From the NCBI GenBank assembly GCA_041569895.1, contig JBFFXF010000106.1, positions 1 to 22,087 on the forward strand: DNA of 22,087 nt, written 5' to 3'. The stretch is from JBFFXF01 sp041569895 (GTDB taxonomy: Bacteria; Planctomycetota; UBA8108; JACQVS01). Of this stretch, positions 6,120 through 14,123 are shown piece after piece. Below the pieces are notes generated by a model. That model made no database searches. It was not told the origin of the DNA and was given only the letters and a program-made list of their open reading frames with translations. How positions within the stretch are numbered: the first letter of the stretch is position 1; the number at the start of each line of letters is the position of its first letter. A program made the position numbers and the translations under genes.

Positions 6120-9100
6120 ATGGCACTCGAGCGTCCACCGAGGGACCTGCGCCCGTGTCCTCGCGACGGAACGTCGCGTGACGACACGATCGTGGCGCTG
6201 CGCAGCGCCGGTTTCCAGGAGCCCGAGACGGCGGAACGCGAGTGGGGCACGCTGCTCGAGCTCGCCGGCCGCGACGAGCGCTTCGCCCGCCACCTCGAGC
6301 GCACGTGGGAGGTGCTCTCGCGCTCGGCCGATCCGGACCTCTCGCTGCTGCAGCTCTCGAGGCAGCTCGGCTCGCTCCGCGGAGACGACGGCGACGCCGG
6401 GCTCGATGCGTTCCTGGCGCGCTGGGACACCAGCCCGATCTTCCGCGACGCGCTGCTTCTCGTCCTCGGCGTCAGCCCCGCCGTCGGCGAGGACCTCCTG
6501 CGCGACTGGAGCCGCTTCGATCCCGAGAACTGGCGCGCCGGATGGGAGACGCGCGACAGCATGGCGCGTCGCGTCGAGCGCTTCGTCGAGGCGCAGGGCG
6601 CCGACCCCGGCGAGGACGAGTTCCTGGCGACGCTGAAACGCTTCTGGCGCGCCGAGGAGGTGCGCATCATCTTCCTCGACGAGTACCTCCGCGTCCCGGC
6701 CGAGCAGGTGACGCGGCAGATCTCCTGGCTCGCCGATGTCATCGTGCAGGGCTGCCTCGATCGAGCGCTCGCCGAGGTCGCCCGGCAGTTCCGCGTCGAG
6801 CCGTCCGCCGGCGGCCTGGTCATCCTCGCGCTCGGCAAGCTCGGCGGTCTCGAGCTCAACTACTCGAGCGACATCGACCTCACCTTCGTCATGGACGACG
6901 CGCCCCCGCCCGGCGATTCCCCACCGGCGGTGAACGCGCTGCACGATCGCGCCCTCTTCTTCACGCGCGTCGCCGAGCAGACCATCCACCTGCTCTCGAA
7001 GTACGCCGGCGGGCCGCCGCTCTTCCGCGTCGACACGCGTCTCCGTCCCGAGGGGTCCCGCGGTCACCTCGTCTGGACGGTGAGCACGTCGCTCAACTAT
7101 TACGAGTCGGTCGGCCGGACGTGGGAGCGCCAGGCGCTGATCCGGCTGCGCCCGATCGCGGGAGACCTCGAGCTCGGCCGGCGGTACCGCGACCGACTCG
7201 ATCCGTTCATCTTCCGCAAGCTGCTCACCGAGGACGCGCTCAACGACCTCAAGAACCTCAAGGCGCAGATCGAGAGCCTCGCCTCGTCTCGCGGGCACTC
7301 GTCGAGACACGTCAAGATCGGCCGCGGCGGCATCCGCGACGTCGAGTTCATCGTCCAGTACCTGCAGTTGCTCTACGGCGCATCGTACCCCGAGGTGAAG
7401 CACGCCAACGTCTTCGAGGTCCTCGAGTCGCTGGCGCGCCGCGGCGTGCTCAACGCCGAGGAGGCCGACAGCCTCGGCATCGGTTACCGGCTGCTGCGAC
7501 AGGTCGAGAACCGCATCCAGATCAAGCACCGGCTGCAGGAGCACGTCCTGCCCGAGAGCCACTCCGATCTGCGCCGCATCGCGCGCGGTCTCGGTTACGA
7601 GACAGTCGAGCGGTTCCGCGCCGCGCTCGCCGAGGCGCAGTCCGAGATCCGCACCGTCTTCCGTCGGCTCTTCGAGGGCGCCGAGACCGACGAGTCGCGC
7701 GAGACGACCCTCGCCGCCATCCTCGAGTTGCCGCACGACGCGGTGCGCGAACGCGGACAGGAGTTCCTCGAGCAGTACGGATTCGAGGACCCGGCGGCGG
7801 CGTTCGACCTGCTGCGTCGCGCGAGCGGGGAGAGGACGGCGCTCCTCGACCAAGCTCACGCCGTGAAGATGTTCCGGAGGATCGCGCTGCCGCTGCTCAG
7901 GGAGGTCTCGCAGTTCCCCGACCCGGACCGGACGCTGGCGAACTTCTGCGACGCGGTCGGCACGCTCGGCGCGCGATCGATCTTCTTCGAGCTCCTCCAC
8001 GAGTCGCGCGAGGCGCTGCGCAAGATGGTCGAGATCTGCGGCCACTCGCGCTACCTCGTCGACGTGCTGCGCGGCTACCCGGGGCTCTTCGACGAGGTGA
8101 TCGACTGCCTGCGCATCGGATACTCGCTCGAGCGTGACGCGTTGCTCGAGCCGCTCGCGCGGACGATCGAGGAGTGCCGGCGGCTCGACTCGCTGACGCC
8201 GCTCTTCGAGTTCAAGTACCTGCACGTCCTGGTCGCCGCGTTTCGCGACCTCGAGCGCCACGACAACCTGACGACGACGATGCTCAACATCTCGCGCGTC
8301 GCCGAGGTCGTGCTCGAGGGCGCGTTACGACTCGCCGAGCCCGCCGTGCAGGCGCGATTCGGCGACCCGTCGAGCCTCGAGGGCGATCCCGGCTATGTCG
8401 TCCTGGCCCTCGGCAAGCTCGGCGGCGAGGAGATGAACTACCGCAGCGACCTCGACCTCGTCTTCCTCTACCGCGGCAACGGCAAGACCTCGGGCGGCTA
8501 CTCGGCGCCGGAGTACTTCACCGAGCTCGCCCAGGAGCTCTTCGGGACGCTCGGCAAGCGCGGCCCGCTCGGCGTGCTCTGGGATGCCGACGCGCGCCTG
8601 CGACCGATGGGCAGCAAGAACGTGCTCGCCGTCTCGTTCGACACGTGGCGCGGCTACTTCGAGAAGGGAACGGCGAGGACGTGGGAGCGGCAGGCGTTCC
8701 TGCGCGTGCGGCGCGTCGCGGGAGACGCCCGCCTCGGCGACGATGTCCTCCAGTTCGTGATGGAGAACGGACCGCTGCGTCCGGATGAGGACGCGGACGC
8801 GGTGTTCGCCGAGATCGTCGACATGCGGCGGCGTCTCGAGGAGAGCGTCCCCGCCGGCGACATCAAGCGCGGCCACGGCGGCATCGTCGACGTCGAGTTC
8901 ATCGTCCAGGCGCTCCAGCTCCGTCACGGCCGCGAGCACGCCGACGTCATCGCGCCGAACACGGTGACGGGGATCCGCCGGCTGACCGGACGCGGGTTGC
9001 TCGACTCGCAGGTCGCCGGCGAGCTGCTCAGCGCGTACCAGTTCCTGCGATGGCTCGAGACGCGCTTCAGTCTCTTGCTGACGCCGGAGGAGTCGATCAG

Positions 9101-9260
9101 CGGGCTCGATCAGGAGCGGCTGCGTTCGCTGATCCAGCGCATCGGCTACCGCTCGAGCGGTGCGGAGGCGCCGGAGGAGATCTTCCTCGAGGAGCTCGCG
9201 TACCACCTCGAGAGGAACCGGGCGAACTTCGAGCGGGTCGTCGGCGGGCTCACCAGGTGA
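6120..9260 (+). CDS. glnE: Bifunctional glutamine synthetase adenylyltransferase/deadenylase GlnE
   Basis: GlnE adds and removes AMP on glutamine synthetase in response to nitrogen status (PII). This 1046-residue protein has the expected duplicated layout. The first nucleotidyltransferase domain carries ALGKLGGLELNYSSDIDLTF (about 237-256, deadenylating half in the family). The second carries ALGKLGGEEMNYRSDLDLVF (about 762-781, adenylylating half). Each is followed by a DxRLRPxGS motif, TWERQALIRLRPIAGD or TWERQAFLRVRRVAGD, and a GRGGIRDVEFIVQ or GHGGIVDVEFIVQ helix motif. The metal-binding Asp pairs are intact in both halves. It is about 100 residues longer than Escherichia GlnE. ATG 6120 is 70 nt after the TolC gene with only a weak Shine-Dalgarno. 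glnA and glnB are not in the window. Its last 11 nt overlap the convergent VKOR gene. Confidence 0.96.
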   Translation: MALERPPRDLRPCPRDGTSRDDTIVALRSAGFQEPETAEREWGTLLELAGRDERFARHLERTWEVLSRSADPDLSLLQLSRQLGSLRGDDGDAGLDAFLARWDTSPIFRDALLLVLGVSPAVGEDLLRDWSRFDPENWRAGWETRDSMARRVERFVEAQGADPGEDEFLATLKRFWRAEEVRIIFLDEYLRVPAEQVTRQISWLADVIVQGCLDRALAEVARQFRVEPSAGGLVILALGKLGGLELNYSSDIDLTFVMDDAPPPGDSPPAVNALHDRALFFTRVAEQTIHLLSKYAGGPPLFRVDTRLRPEGSRGHLVWTVSTSLNYYESVGRTWERQALIRLRPIAGDLELGRRYRDRLDPFIFRKLLTEDALNDLKNLKAQIESLASSRGHSSRHVKIGRGGIRDVEFIVQYLQLLYGASYPEVKHANVFEVLESLARRGVLNAEEADSLGIGYRLLRQVENRIQIKHRLQEHVLPESHSDLRRIARGLGYETVERFRAALAEAQSEIRTVFRRLFEGAETDESRETTLAAILELPHDAVRERGQEFLEQYGFEDPAAAFDLLRRASGERTALLDQAHAVKMFRRIALPLLREVSQFPDPDRTLANFCDAVGTLGARSIFFELLHESREALRKMVEICGHSRYLVDVLRGYPGLFDEVIDCLRIGYSLERDALLEPLARTIEECRRLDSLTPLFEFKYLHVLVAAFRDLERHDNLTTTMLNISRVAEVVLEGALRLAEPAVQARFGDPSSLEGDPGYVVLALGKLGGEEMNYRSDLDLVFLYRGNGKTSGGYSAPEYFTELAQELFGTLGKRGPLGVLWDADARLRPMGSKNVLAVSFDTWRGYFEKGTARTWERQAFLRVRRVAGDARLGDDVLQFVMENGPLRPDEDADAVFAEIVDMRRRLEESVPAGDIKRGHGGIVDVEFIVQALQLRHGREHADVIAPNTVTGIRRLTGRGLLDSQVAGELLSAYQFLRWLETRFSLLLTPEESISGLDQERLRSLIQRIGYRSSGAEAPEEIFLEELAYHLERNRANFERVVGGLTR

Positions 9261-10545
9261 GGCCCTTGTCCTCGGCGTAGCGCTTGAGGGACTCGGCGCG
9301 TTCCTTCCAGAATCCGAGGTACGCGCGGAGCGCCCTGTTGACGGGGCGGCCGTTGAGGTACACCGTCGGCGTGGAGGTGATCCCGAGCGAGCGCGCCAGC
9401 TCCATGTCCTTGCGGATGCGCTTTTCAGTGTCCGTCGAGCGCATGTCGGTCTCGAAGTGCGACTTGTTCAAGTCGAACTCCTCGGCCATCACGGAGTAGT
9501 TGAGATTCGCGAGTTGCGTCCTCCTGGCGACCAGATAGTCGTGCGCCTCCCAGAACTTGCCCTGCGCATGGGCGGCCTGGAGGGCGGTCGCGGCGCGGTA
9601 CGAGTTCGGGAGCGTTTTCTCGAGCGGCAGGTGCTTGTAGACGATGCGCAGGTGCCCGTTGAAGAGCGGCTTGATCTCCTCGAAGAGGAACTTCTCGAAC
9701 TTCGCACAGCTCGGGCACTCGGCGTTGCTGAAGTACGCCAGCGTCATGCGCGGCTGCTTCTCGTTCCGGACCATCGGATCGCTGTCCTCGATCTTCAGGT
9801 CGACTCTCTTCTGATTGAGGTAGATCACCCGCAGGATCTCCTCGTCCGGATCGAGCACGTCCAGTTGCTCGGCGAGCTCCTCCGCGTGGCGCGCGTGGAG
9901 CGCCGACTGGTAGAACGCCATCTCCGCCACGCCGACCGTCGCCGCGAGCGCCAGCGTCACCAGCACGAGCCGCGGCCCCGGGTGGAAGAGCGCCTCGACC
10001 TCGGCGGCCCCCGGTTGCGGGCGCACGACGAGCAACGCGAAGAGGAGGATGAAGTTGACCCCGTGCGCCGCGAGGCAGAACCAGCACGCCGAGCCGATCA
10101 TCTGGAACATGATGACGATGTACGCGGCCGATCCGAAGCACCCGAGCATGCAGGCGAGGAACACGAGCCAGTGGAGCCACCGGCGGCGCCAGCCCGGCAC
10201 GCCGATCGCCGTGAACCAGACCGCGAAGGTCGAGAAGTAGATAAGTCCGACGGCGGCCACCGGGACCCTCGGCACCGACGGCTCGTCGTCGTCCGACGCG
10301 CTCTCCTCGTCGGCGCCCTTCCGCGATGGCGACTGCGCGCCGTGCGGGGCGCTCCCCTCCGGCGCGGGGGGCAAGACGCTCCAGCGGCTGCCGAGCACGC
10401 GATCGCAGCCGGAGCCGCCGTCGCCGCACGCCGCGGCGAAGACGCTCTCGTTGCTGACGTGAATCGAGAGCAGACCGCCGCTGACGACCGCGCCGGCGAC
10501 CGCGATGAGCGGCAGCGAGATCACGGAGGCGAACGACCGGCTCAT
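9250..10545 (-). CDS. VKOR-thioredoxin fusion (disulfide-bond formation)
   Basis: The predicted role is making protein disulfides outside the cytoplasm: a vitamin K epoxide reductase-like quinone reductase domain reoxidises a fused DsbA/thioredoxin-like domain. The protein has 431 residues. Segments are TM1 (6-27), loop cysteines C40 and C47 in an ACGDGGSGCDRVLGSRWSVL context, a long polar insert (about 60-92), TM segments at about 95-116, 122-150 and 158-174 with the catalytic CWFC (154-157), a further TM at about 192-210, then the thioredoxin-like domain with CPSC (277-280) and cis-Pro TSTPTVYLNG (390-399). All four VKOR cysteines and the CxxC are present. The start at 10545 is an ATGA overlap with the upstream gene's stop; the open frame further upstream is antisense-like. 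Last gene of a minus-strand operon. Confidence 0.92.
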   Translation of the reverse strand: MSRSFASVISLPLIAVAGAVVSGGLLSIHVSNESVFAAACGDGGSGCDRVLGSRWSVLPPAPEGSAPHGAQSPSRKGADEESASDDDEPSVPRVPVAAVGLIYFSTFAVWFTAIGVPGWRRRWLHWLVFLACMLGCFGSAAYIVIMFQMIGSACWFCLAAHGVNFILLFALLVVRPQPGAAEVEALFHPGPRLVLVTLALAATVGVAEMAFYQSALHARHAEELAEQLDVLDPDEEILRVIYLNQKRVDLKIEDSDPMVRNEKQPRMTLAYFSNAECPSCAKFEKFLFEEIKPLFNGHLRIVYKHLPLEKTLPNSYRAATALQAAHAQGKFWEAHDYLVARRTQLANLNYSVMAEEFDLNKSHFETDMRSTDTEKRIRKDMELARSLGITSTPTVYLNGRPVNRALRAYLGFWKERAESLKRYAEDKGLTW

Positions 10546-11765
10546 GACGATTCCTCGAGCAGCTTGCCGACCGCCACCCAGTCGGTGACGCGACGCGTTC
10601 CGGGCGTCACGGTGCCGGATTCCGCGTCCGGCGAGACGACGATCGGCTGGATGCCGTTCCCCAGGAAGGCGGCGATGTCGCTCTCGCCGCCGGCGATACC
10701 CCAGGGTACCTTCTTCCATTTCGACTTGATCGCCGCCGCAATGAACTCCCGTCGTGATTTTCCCGCCCATGCGTCACGGAAGAATATCGGACCGGGCGGG
10801 AAGCCGTTGGCGTCGAGCCAGCGTCGCGTCGCGGGACCGAGCGACGAATCGCGCGACGTCAGGTAGACGATGCGATGCGTGATCGCTCTCGCGGCGAGCA
10901 CCGACGCGGCGGACTCGAACGGCTCGACGTCCTCGAGCGCGAACGTGTCGCGCGGCCGGTAGAGCGTGTTGTCGATGCGGGCGAGGATGATCGGATGGTC
11001 GGGGGGAGTGACCGAGACGACGAGCTGCGCCTCGCGTCGATCGGCCGGGAGGTCCCCGCCGGTCGCGCGGGCCGTGAAGACATGGGCGCCGGAATCGGCG
11101 GGCGCGAGGATGGTCGCCGCGGCGAAGCCGAGCTCATCGGTGACGCCCGTGGCGATCACCGTGCCGTCGGCGCGCGCGAAGTCCACCTCGATGCCCGCGA
11201 CGTCGCGCGAGAGAAAGCCGAGGGGAAAGGTGAAGTTCGGGCCGCGACGCGTGATCCGCGCCGTGAGCTCGATGGTCGCTTCGGGCAGCGCCAGCACGTC
11301 GTGGACCGTCAGCACGCCACGGGGGCTGAAGCGCGCCGCCACGGCGAGGACGCTGGCGATGAGGATAAGGTGCGCGACGACGACGGTGGCGAGACGCCAG
11401 GCGATCGAGCCCGAGCGCGCCGGCGCGGCGTCCGACGGGATGGCCGGCAAGTCGTCCCCGCCCACGTCGAAGTCGATCTTCTCGGTGGGGCTCTCGTCGT
11501 CGTCTCCCGTGTCGAGGTCGATTCTCTCGGTGGGGCTCTCGTCGTCGTCCCACCCCACGGACGCGTCGAGGGCGGCGGGGGTCGAATCGACGGTTGCGGC
11601 GCCGGAGGTCTCCCCGCCGGGGCCGTGCTGGACTCCGCCGCCGTGACCTGCACCGCCAGAGCCTGCACCGCCGTGACCCGCGCCGCCGCCACCTGCACCG
11701 CCACTGCCGGCGCGGCCCTTGCCCTTCTTGCGGCGCTTCCGTCTACTTTTTCTTCTTCGCGTCAC
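10542..11765 (-). CDS. Membrane-anchored LNS2/APP1-like HAD protein, nucleophile lost
   Basis: The protein has 407 residues from GTG 11765. A very basic start (TRRRKSRRKRRKKGKG) and Gly/His-rich GAGSGG/GAGHGG repeats (19-50) lead into an acidic region with two copies of DDDESPTE[RK]ID (73-98). One TM helix (about 124-146) places the rest outside the membrane. That part has an Ig-like beta domain (about 150-252) and a HAD-type domain (about 255-385). The order IILARIDNTLY, HRIVYLTSRDSS, GFPPGPIFFRD and GIAGGESDIAAF matches LNS2/APP1 phosphatidate-phosphatase-like domains. The family's catalytic DIDDT is RIDNT here, so the nucleophilic first Asp is Arg263 and hydrolysis is unlikely. It overlaps the genes on both sides (23 nt and 4 nt). 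The fold is inferred from motifs. Confidence 0.72.
   Translation of the reverse strand: MTRRRKSRRKRRKKGKGRAGSGGAGGGGAGHGGAGSGGAGHGGGVQHGPGGETSGAATVDSTPAALDASVGWDDDESPTERIDLDTGDDDESPTEKIDFDVGGDDLPAIPSDAAPARSGSIAWRLATVVVAHLILIASVLAVAARFSPRGVLTVHDVLALPEATIELTARITRRGPNFTFPLGFLSRDVAGIEVDFARADGTVIATGVTDELGFAAATILAPADSGAHVFTARATGGDLPADRREAQLVVSVTPPDHPIILARIDNTLYRPRDTFALEDVEPFESAASVLAARAITHRIVYLTSRDSSLGPATRRWLDANGFPPGPIFFRDAWAGKSRREFIAAAIKSKWKKVPWGIAGGESDIAAFLGNGIQPIVVSPDAESGTVTPGTRRVTDWVAVGKLLEESS
11473..11550 (-). repeat. Tandem 45-nt duplication inside the HAD-like gene
   Basis: Two nearly identical 33-nt blocks start 45 nt apart, at 11473 and 11518, and encode the paired DDDESPTE(K/R)ID segments of the cytoplasmic tail. 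Differences are few and mostly conservative. Confidence 0.8.
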
Positions 11766-12036
11766 CGATAATCTCTTCGATCGTCGGCAGGTGCGCCGGG
11801 CTCAGCCGGTCGACGGCGGCCCGGGTCAGCGGCGACGGCGCCTCCGGATAGGTCTGCACGAGCGCCACCCGTTCGGGCGCGTCGTATTCGACGTGGATGA
11901 TGGTGCCGGAGCGCCCGTCGGAGAGGCGCACGATCTTGCCGATGAGGTCGACGCGGTCGAGCTTGTCGGGAAGGGGGTACGCGGAGTCGGCCGCTGTCGT
12001 CGCGTCGAAGTTGGACGCCGGCGGATCAGGTGACAT
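11743..12036 (-). CDS. Small conserved-looking protein, first gene of the VKOR operon
   Basis: Function not recognised. From ATG 12036 it has 97 residues. A polar N-terminus leads to a compact domain, LIGKIVRLSDGRSGTIIHVEYDAPERVALV, that looks like a small beta-barrel (SH3 or KOW-like), then a C-terminal helix ending in four lysines. There is no signal peptide or TM segment, so it is probably cytoplasmic. The frame is also open to an ATG at 12126, but 12037-12126 has poorer third-position GC and reads like leader. The promoter upstream would start transcription at about 12126-12128, so the choice is a leaderless long form or the short form with a leader of about 90 nt and no clear Shine-Dalgarno. 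It overlaps the HAD-like gene by 23 nt. Confidence 0.65.
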   Translation of the reverse strand: MSPDPPASNFDATTAADSAYPLPDKLDRVDLIGKIVRLSDGRSGTIIHVEYDAPERVALVQTYPEAPSPLTRAAVDRLSPAHLPTIEEIIGDAKKKK

Positions 12037-12065
12037 GTGAAGCCGTGAAACGGGTTCGAGCAGAC

Positions 12066-12078
12066 GGGGGACACCCCC
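12066..12078 (-). other. G5/C5 hairpin in the leader of the VKOR operon
   Basis: GGGGG and CCCCC flank a three-base loop, in the stretch between the predicted transcript start and ATG 12036. A second GC-rich self-complementary run (CCCGGGG...) lies just beside it. This may affect translation of the first gene; no known riboswitch class is recognised. Confidence 0.35.
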
Positions 12079-12133
12079 CGGGGCTCCCGGGGCCGCGCTC
12101 CGGGAAGCTGTCGCGCATGCGGCCATCGCCGGG

Positions 12134-12161
12134 ATTATAGCCCTGCCCGGGGGCCAGTCAA
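12134..12161 (-). promoter_or_regulatory. Strong sigma70-type promoter of the VKOR operon
   Basis: On the minus strand TTGACT (12161-12156) is followed after 16 bp by a perfect TATAAT (12139-12134). This is the best promoter match in the window. The expected start of transcription is at or next to 12126-12128. Confidence 0.7.
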
Positions 12162-12191
12162 CGACGGCACGAGGCGGCGCGGGGAATACCG

Positions 12192-12746
12192 ATGACAGCA
12201 GCGAAGGACGGACCAGCCGGGACGGCCCCCGGGCAGGAGCCCGGGCCGGAGGATCTGCGCAAAATCGCCGCGGCGCGCGAGAAGGCGTTCATCCTCTACG
12301 AGGGGAAACGCGTGCCGCACCGCAGCTGCGGCATCGCGCTCGCCGAGACGTTCAACGTGCCGAGCCGCCCGTTCCAGTGCCTGCGTCGCGGCGGCATCAC
12401 CGGCGAGGGCGAGTGCGGCGCGATCAAGGCGGGCGAGCTCATCCTCGGCTACTACCTCGGCGATCCCGACCCCGCCGGCGCGGTCACCGACGAGCTCCGC
12501 AGCGCGATGACCCGCTACCGCACCGAGTGGATCGGTCGCGTCGACCGCGGTCCCGCCGGCGCGGGCGCGGCCCCGACCGAGGTCGACATCATCTGCAATC
12601 ATCTCACCGCCCCCCTCGGCGACTTCCACGGCCCGGCGCGCCAGTCATTCTGCACCAACATCGCCGCCGTGGTGGCGGAGATCGTCGCCGAGCTGCTCGT
12701 GCGCCACGGCGTCGAGTTCGAGGTGACGCCGATCGAGGGCCTCTGA
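12192..12746 (+). CDS. C_GCAxxG_C_C-like cysteine-rich redox protein
   Basis: The protein has 184 residues from ATG 12192, with GGGGAA upstream. It carries cysteines at 46, 63, 75, 135 and 154. The block GGITGEGECGAIKAGELILGYYLG (around 67-90) matches the core of the C_GCAxxG_C_C family (glycine-rich loop, CGA, a following Gly, then a helix), and the two late cysteines are in the expected place. Members are putative redox or metal-binding proteins of unknown substrate. There is no signal peptide, so it is probably cytoplasmic. It is divergent from the VKOR operon, with only about 30 nt between the latter's -35 box and this ATG. The family call is from memory of the motif. Confidence 0.6.
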   Translation: MTAAKDGPAGTAPGQEPGPEDLRKIAAAREKAFILYEGKRVPHRSCGIALAETFNVPSRPFQCLRRGGITGEGECGAIKAGELILGYYLGDPDPAGAVTDELRSAMTRYRTEWIGRVDRGPAGAGAAPTEVDIICNHLTAPLGDFHGPARQSFCTNIAAVVAEIVAELLVRHGVEFEVTPIEGL

Positions 12747-12751
12747 ACGAC

Positions 12752-12769
12752 GCGGACCGCGCTGTCCGC
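12752..12769 (+). terminator. Hairpin after the cysteine-rich protein gene, no T-tract
   Basis: GCGGAC (12752-12757) and GTCCGC (12764-12769) form a 6-bp stem with a 6-nt loop, starting five bases after the stop codon. The lack of a T run makes it a weak terminator candidate. Confidence 0.35.
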
Positions 12770-12861
12770 CGAGTCCCTGCGCGCAGCGCGCCCCACGATC
12801 TCCCTTTCGTCGTCCCGTCCCCTCCGGTAGACTCGTTGGAGACAAAAGCTCTTCGAGTCCC

Positions 12862-13992
12862 ATGAACCGCTTGTTGCAATCGACCTTTGCCCGATCCGTG
12901 GCTCTCGCCGCGACCGTCGTGCTCGCGCTCGTGCCGTGCGCGGACGTCTTCTCGGAGGAGGAGGGACGGCGCGCGCCCGGCATCGACGTCGAGCGCATCA
13001 TCGAGATCCTGCGCGACATCCCCGACCCCGCCGAGGTGCTGCGCATCGCGCGAGAGCGCGTCGCCGCCGAGGAGGAGGCGGCCGCCGACGCGGCGTCGAA
13101 GCGCCCCCGAGCCGAGCGCGAGCCGCGCGTGCACCTGAGGAACGGCAACGTGTTGCGCGGACGCCTGCGGTCGGGCGCCATCCCCGTCGAGACGCCCTAC
13201 GGACTTCTCGAGTTTCCGACCGAGAAGCTGATCGAGATCCACTTCTGCCTGCGCATCGACCCCGCCGTGCAGGCGCGCATCGACGATGCGCTGAAGCGCC
13301 TCGGCGCCGACGATTTCGAGGCGCGCGAGGCGGCCACCACGGAGCTGCGCACCATCGGCATCGATGCCATCCCGGCGCTCCGTGTCGCGCTCCGCTCCGG
13401 TGACGAGGAGGTCCGTCGTCGCGCCGAGCGTCTCCTCGGCACGCTCGAGCAGATGGCCGAGAATTCCGGCGACAGCGTGCCGCTCGTCGACGGGCGCGAT
13501 CGGATCACCACGGCCGACTTCTCGTTCGAGGCCGTCGTCACCGCGCCGGAGTTCGTCGTCACGACGCCCTACGGCGAGCTCGCCGTGCCGCGGGGCGAGG
13601 TCGTGCGCATCCACTTCCGCGACGCCGGACCGCAGCGGGTGCAGATCGTCGTGCCGGCGACCGCTTCGATTCCGGGCGGCTGGGTGCGCACGGGTGTCGA
13701 CCTGCGCCGCGGCCAGAAGGTCATCCTCGGGGCGAGCGGCCAGATGCGCGTTCCCGATTACGGCTACGTCAGCGGCCCGCGGGGCGGGGGTCGCTCGAGC
13801 AGGACGCACGCCGGCATGAGCGAGCTCGCGCTTGTCGGCAAGATCGGCGAACGCGGCGAGACCTTCCTGGTCGGCGAGAAGTACGACGCGAAGGCCGCGC
13901 GCAGCGGCACGCTCTACCTCGGCATCGTTCCCTTCCGCTACACGTATTACCGCACCGAGGGCTCGTACGAGGTCACCGTCGAGGCCCGCTGA
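12862..13992 (+). CDS. Secreted protein with duplicated module, HEAT-like repeat and PA-IL-like C-terminus
   Basis: The protein has 376 residues with a signal peptide (about 1-31, LAATVVLALVPCADVFSEE). Two copies of a short beta module occur: HLRNGNVLRGRL...TPYGLLEFPTEKLIEIHF (91-128) and TPYGELAVPRGEVVRIHF (235-252). Between them is a HEAT-like segment (about 146-198, DDFEAREAATTELRTIG, IPALRVALRSGDEEVRRRA) of a kind common in planctomycete secreted proteins. The C-terminus (about 258-376) resembles the galactose-binding PA-IL (LecA) fold: GGWVRTGVDLRRGQKVILGA, SGPRG, LVGKIGERGETFLVG, GTLYLGI and SYEVTVEA. It may bind sugars or cell-surface polymers, but this is inferred. A -10-like TAGACT at 12828-12833 could be its promoter. 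No strong Shine-Dalgarno is seen. Confidence 0.8.
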   Translation: MNRLLQSTFARSVALAATVVLALVPCADVFSEEEGRRAPGIDVERIIEILRDIPDPAEVLRIARERVAAEEEAAADAASKRPRAEREPRVHLRNGNVLRGRLRSGAIPVETPYGLLEFPTEKLIEIHFCLRIDPAVQARIDDALKRLGADDFEAREAATTELRTIGIDAIPALRVALRSGDEEVRRRAERLLGTLEQMAENSGDSVPLVDGRDRITTADFSFEAVVTAPEFVVTTPYGELAVPRGEVVRIHFRDAGPQRVQIVVPATASIPGGWVRTGVDLRRGQKVILGASGQMRVPDYGYVSGPRGGGRSSRTHAGMSELALVGKIGERGETFLVGEKYDAKAARSGTLYLGIVPFRYTYYRTEGSYEVTVEAR

Positions 13993-14049
13993 CGCCCCGC
14001 GAGTGACAATAACCCGCCGTCGCCGGTTTCCCTGAACAGACCTGGTCCG

Positions 14050-14099
14050 TCAACCGATAAGTGGTTGAGGTCACACTCCCGGGGTGGGTCCCCGGAGTG
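14050..14099 (+). promoter_or_regulatory. Two consecutive hairpins in the leader of the PEGA lipoprotein operon
   Basis: TCAACC (14050-14055) pairs with GGTTGA (14063-14068) around a 7-nt loop. Next, CACTCC/GGGG (14074-14084, with one bulged C) pairs with CCCCGGAGTG (14090-14099) around a 5-nt loop. The second stem ends 24 nt before the ATG at 14124. No T-tract follows, so regulation of the operon or mRNA stability is more likely than termination. Confidence 0.45.
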
Positions 14100-14123
14100 A
14101 GGTATCCGGGAAGGAAAACGGTG

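Noticed and set aside
4343..6859. Long minus-strand open frame opposite the TolC and glnE genes, and similar ones at 5976-8261 and 15642-18464 (plus)
   Set aside because: Mirror frames caused by high third-position GC; the opposite strands encode well-recognised families.
10546..10770. Upstream extension of the VKOR-thioredoxin gene to 10770
   Set aside because: The extra residues are Arg/His-rich shadow of the overlapping HAD-like gene; ATG 10545 gives the first TM helix directly and an ATGA overlap.
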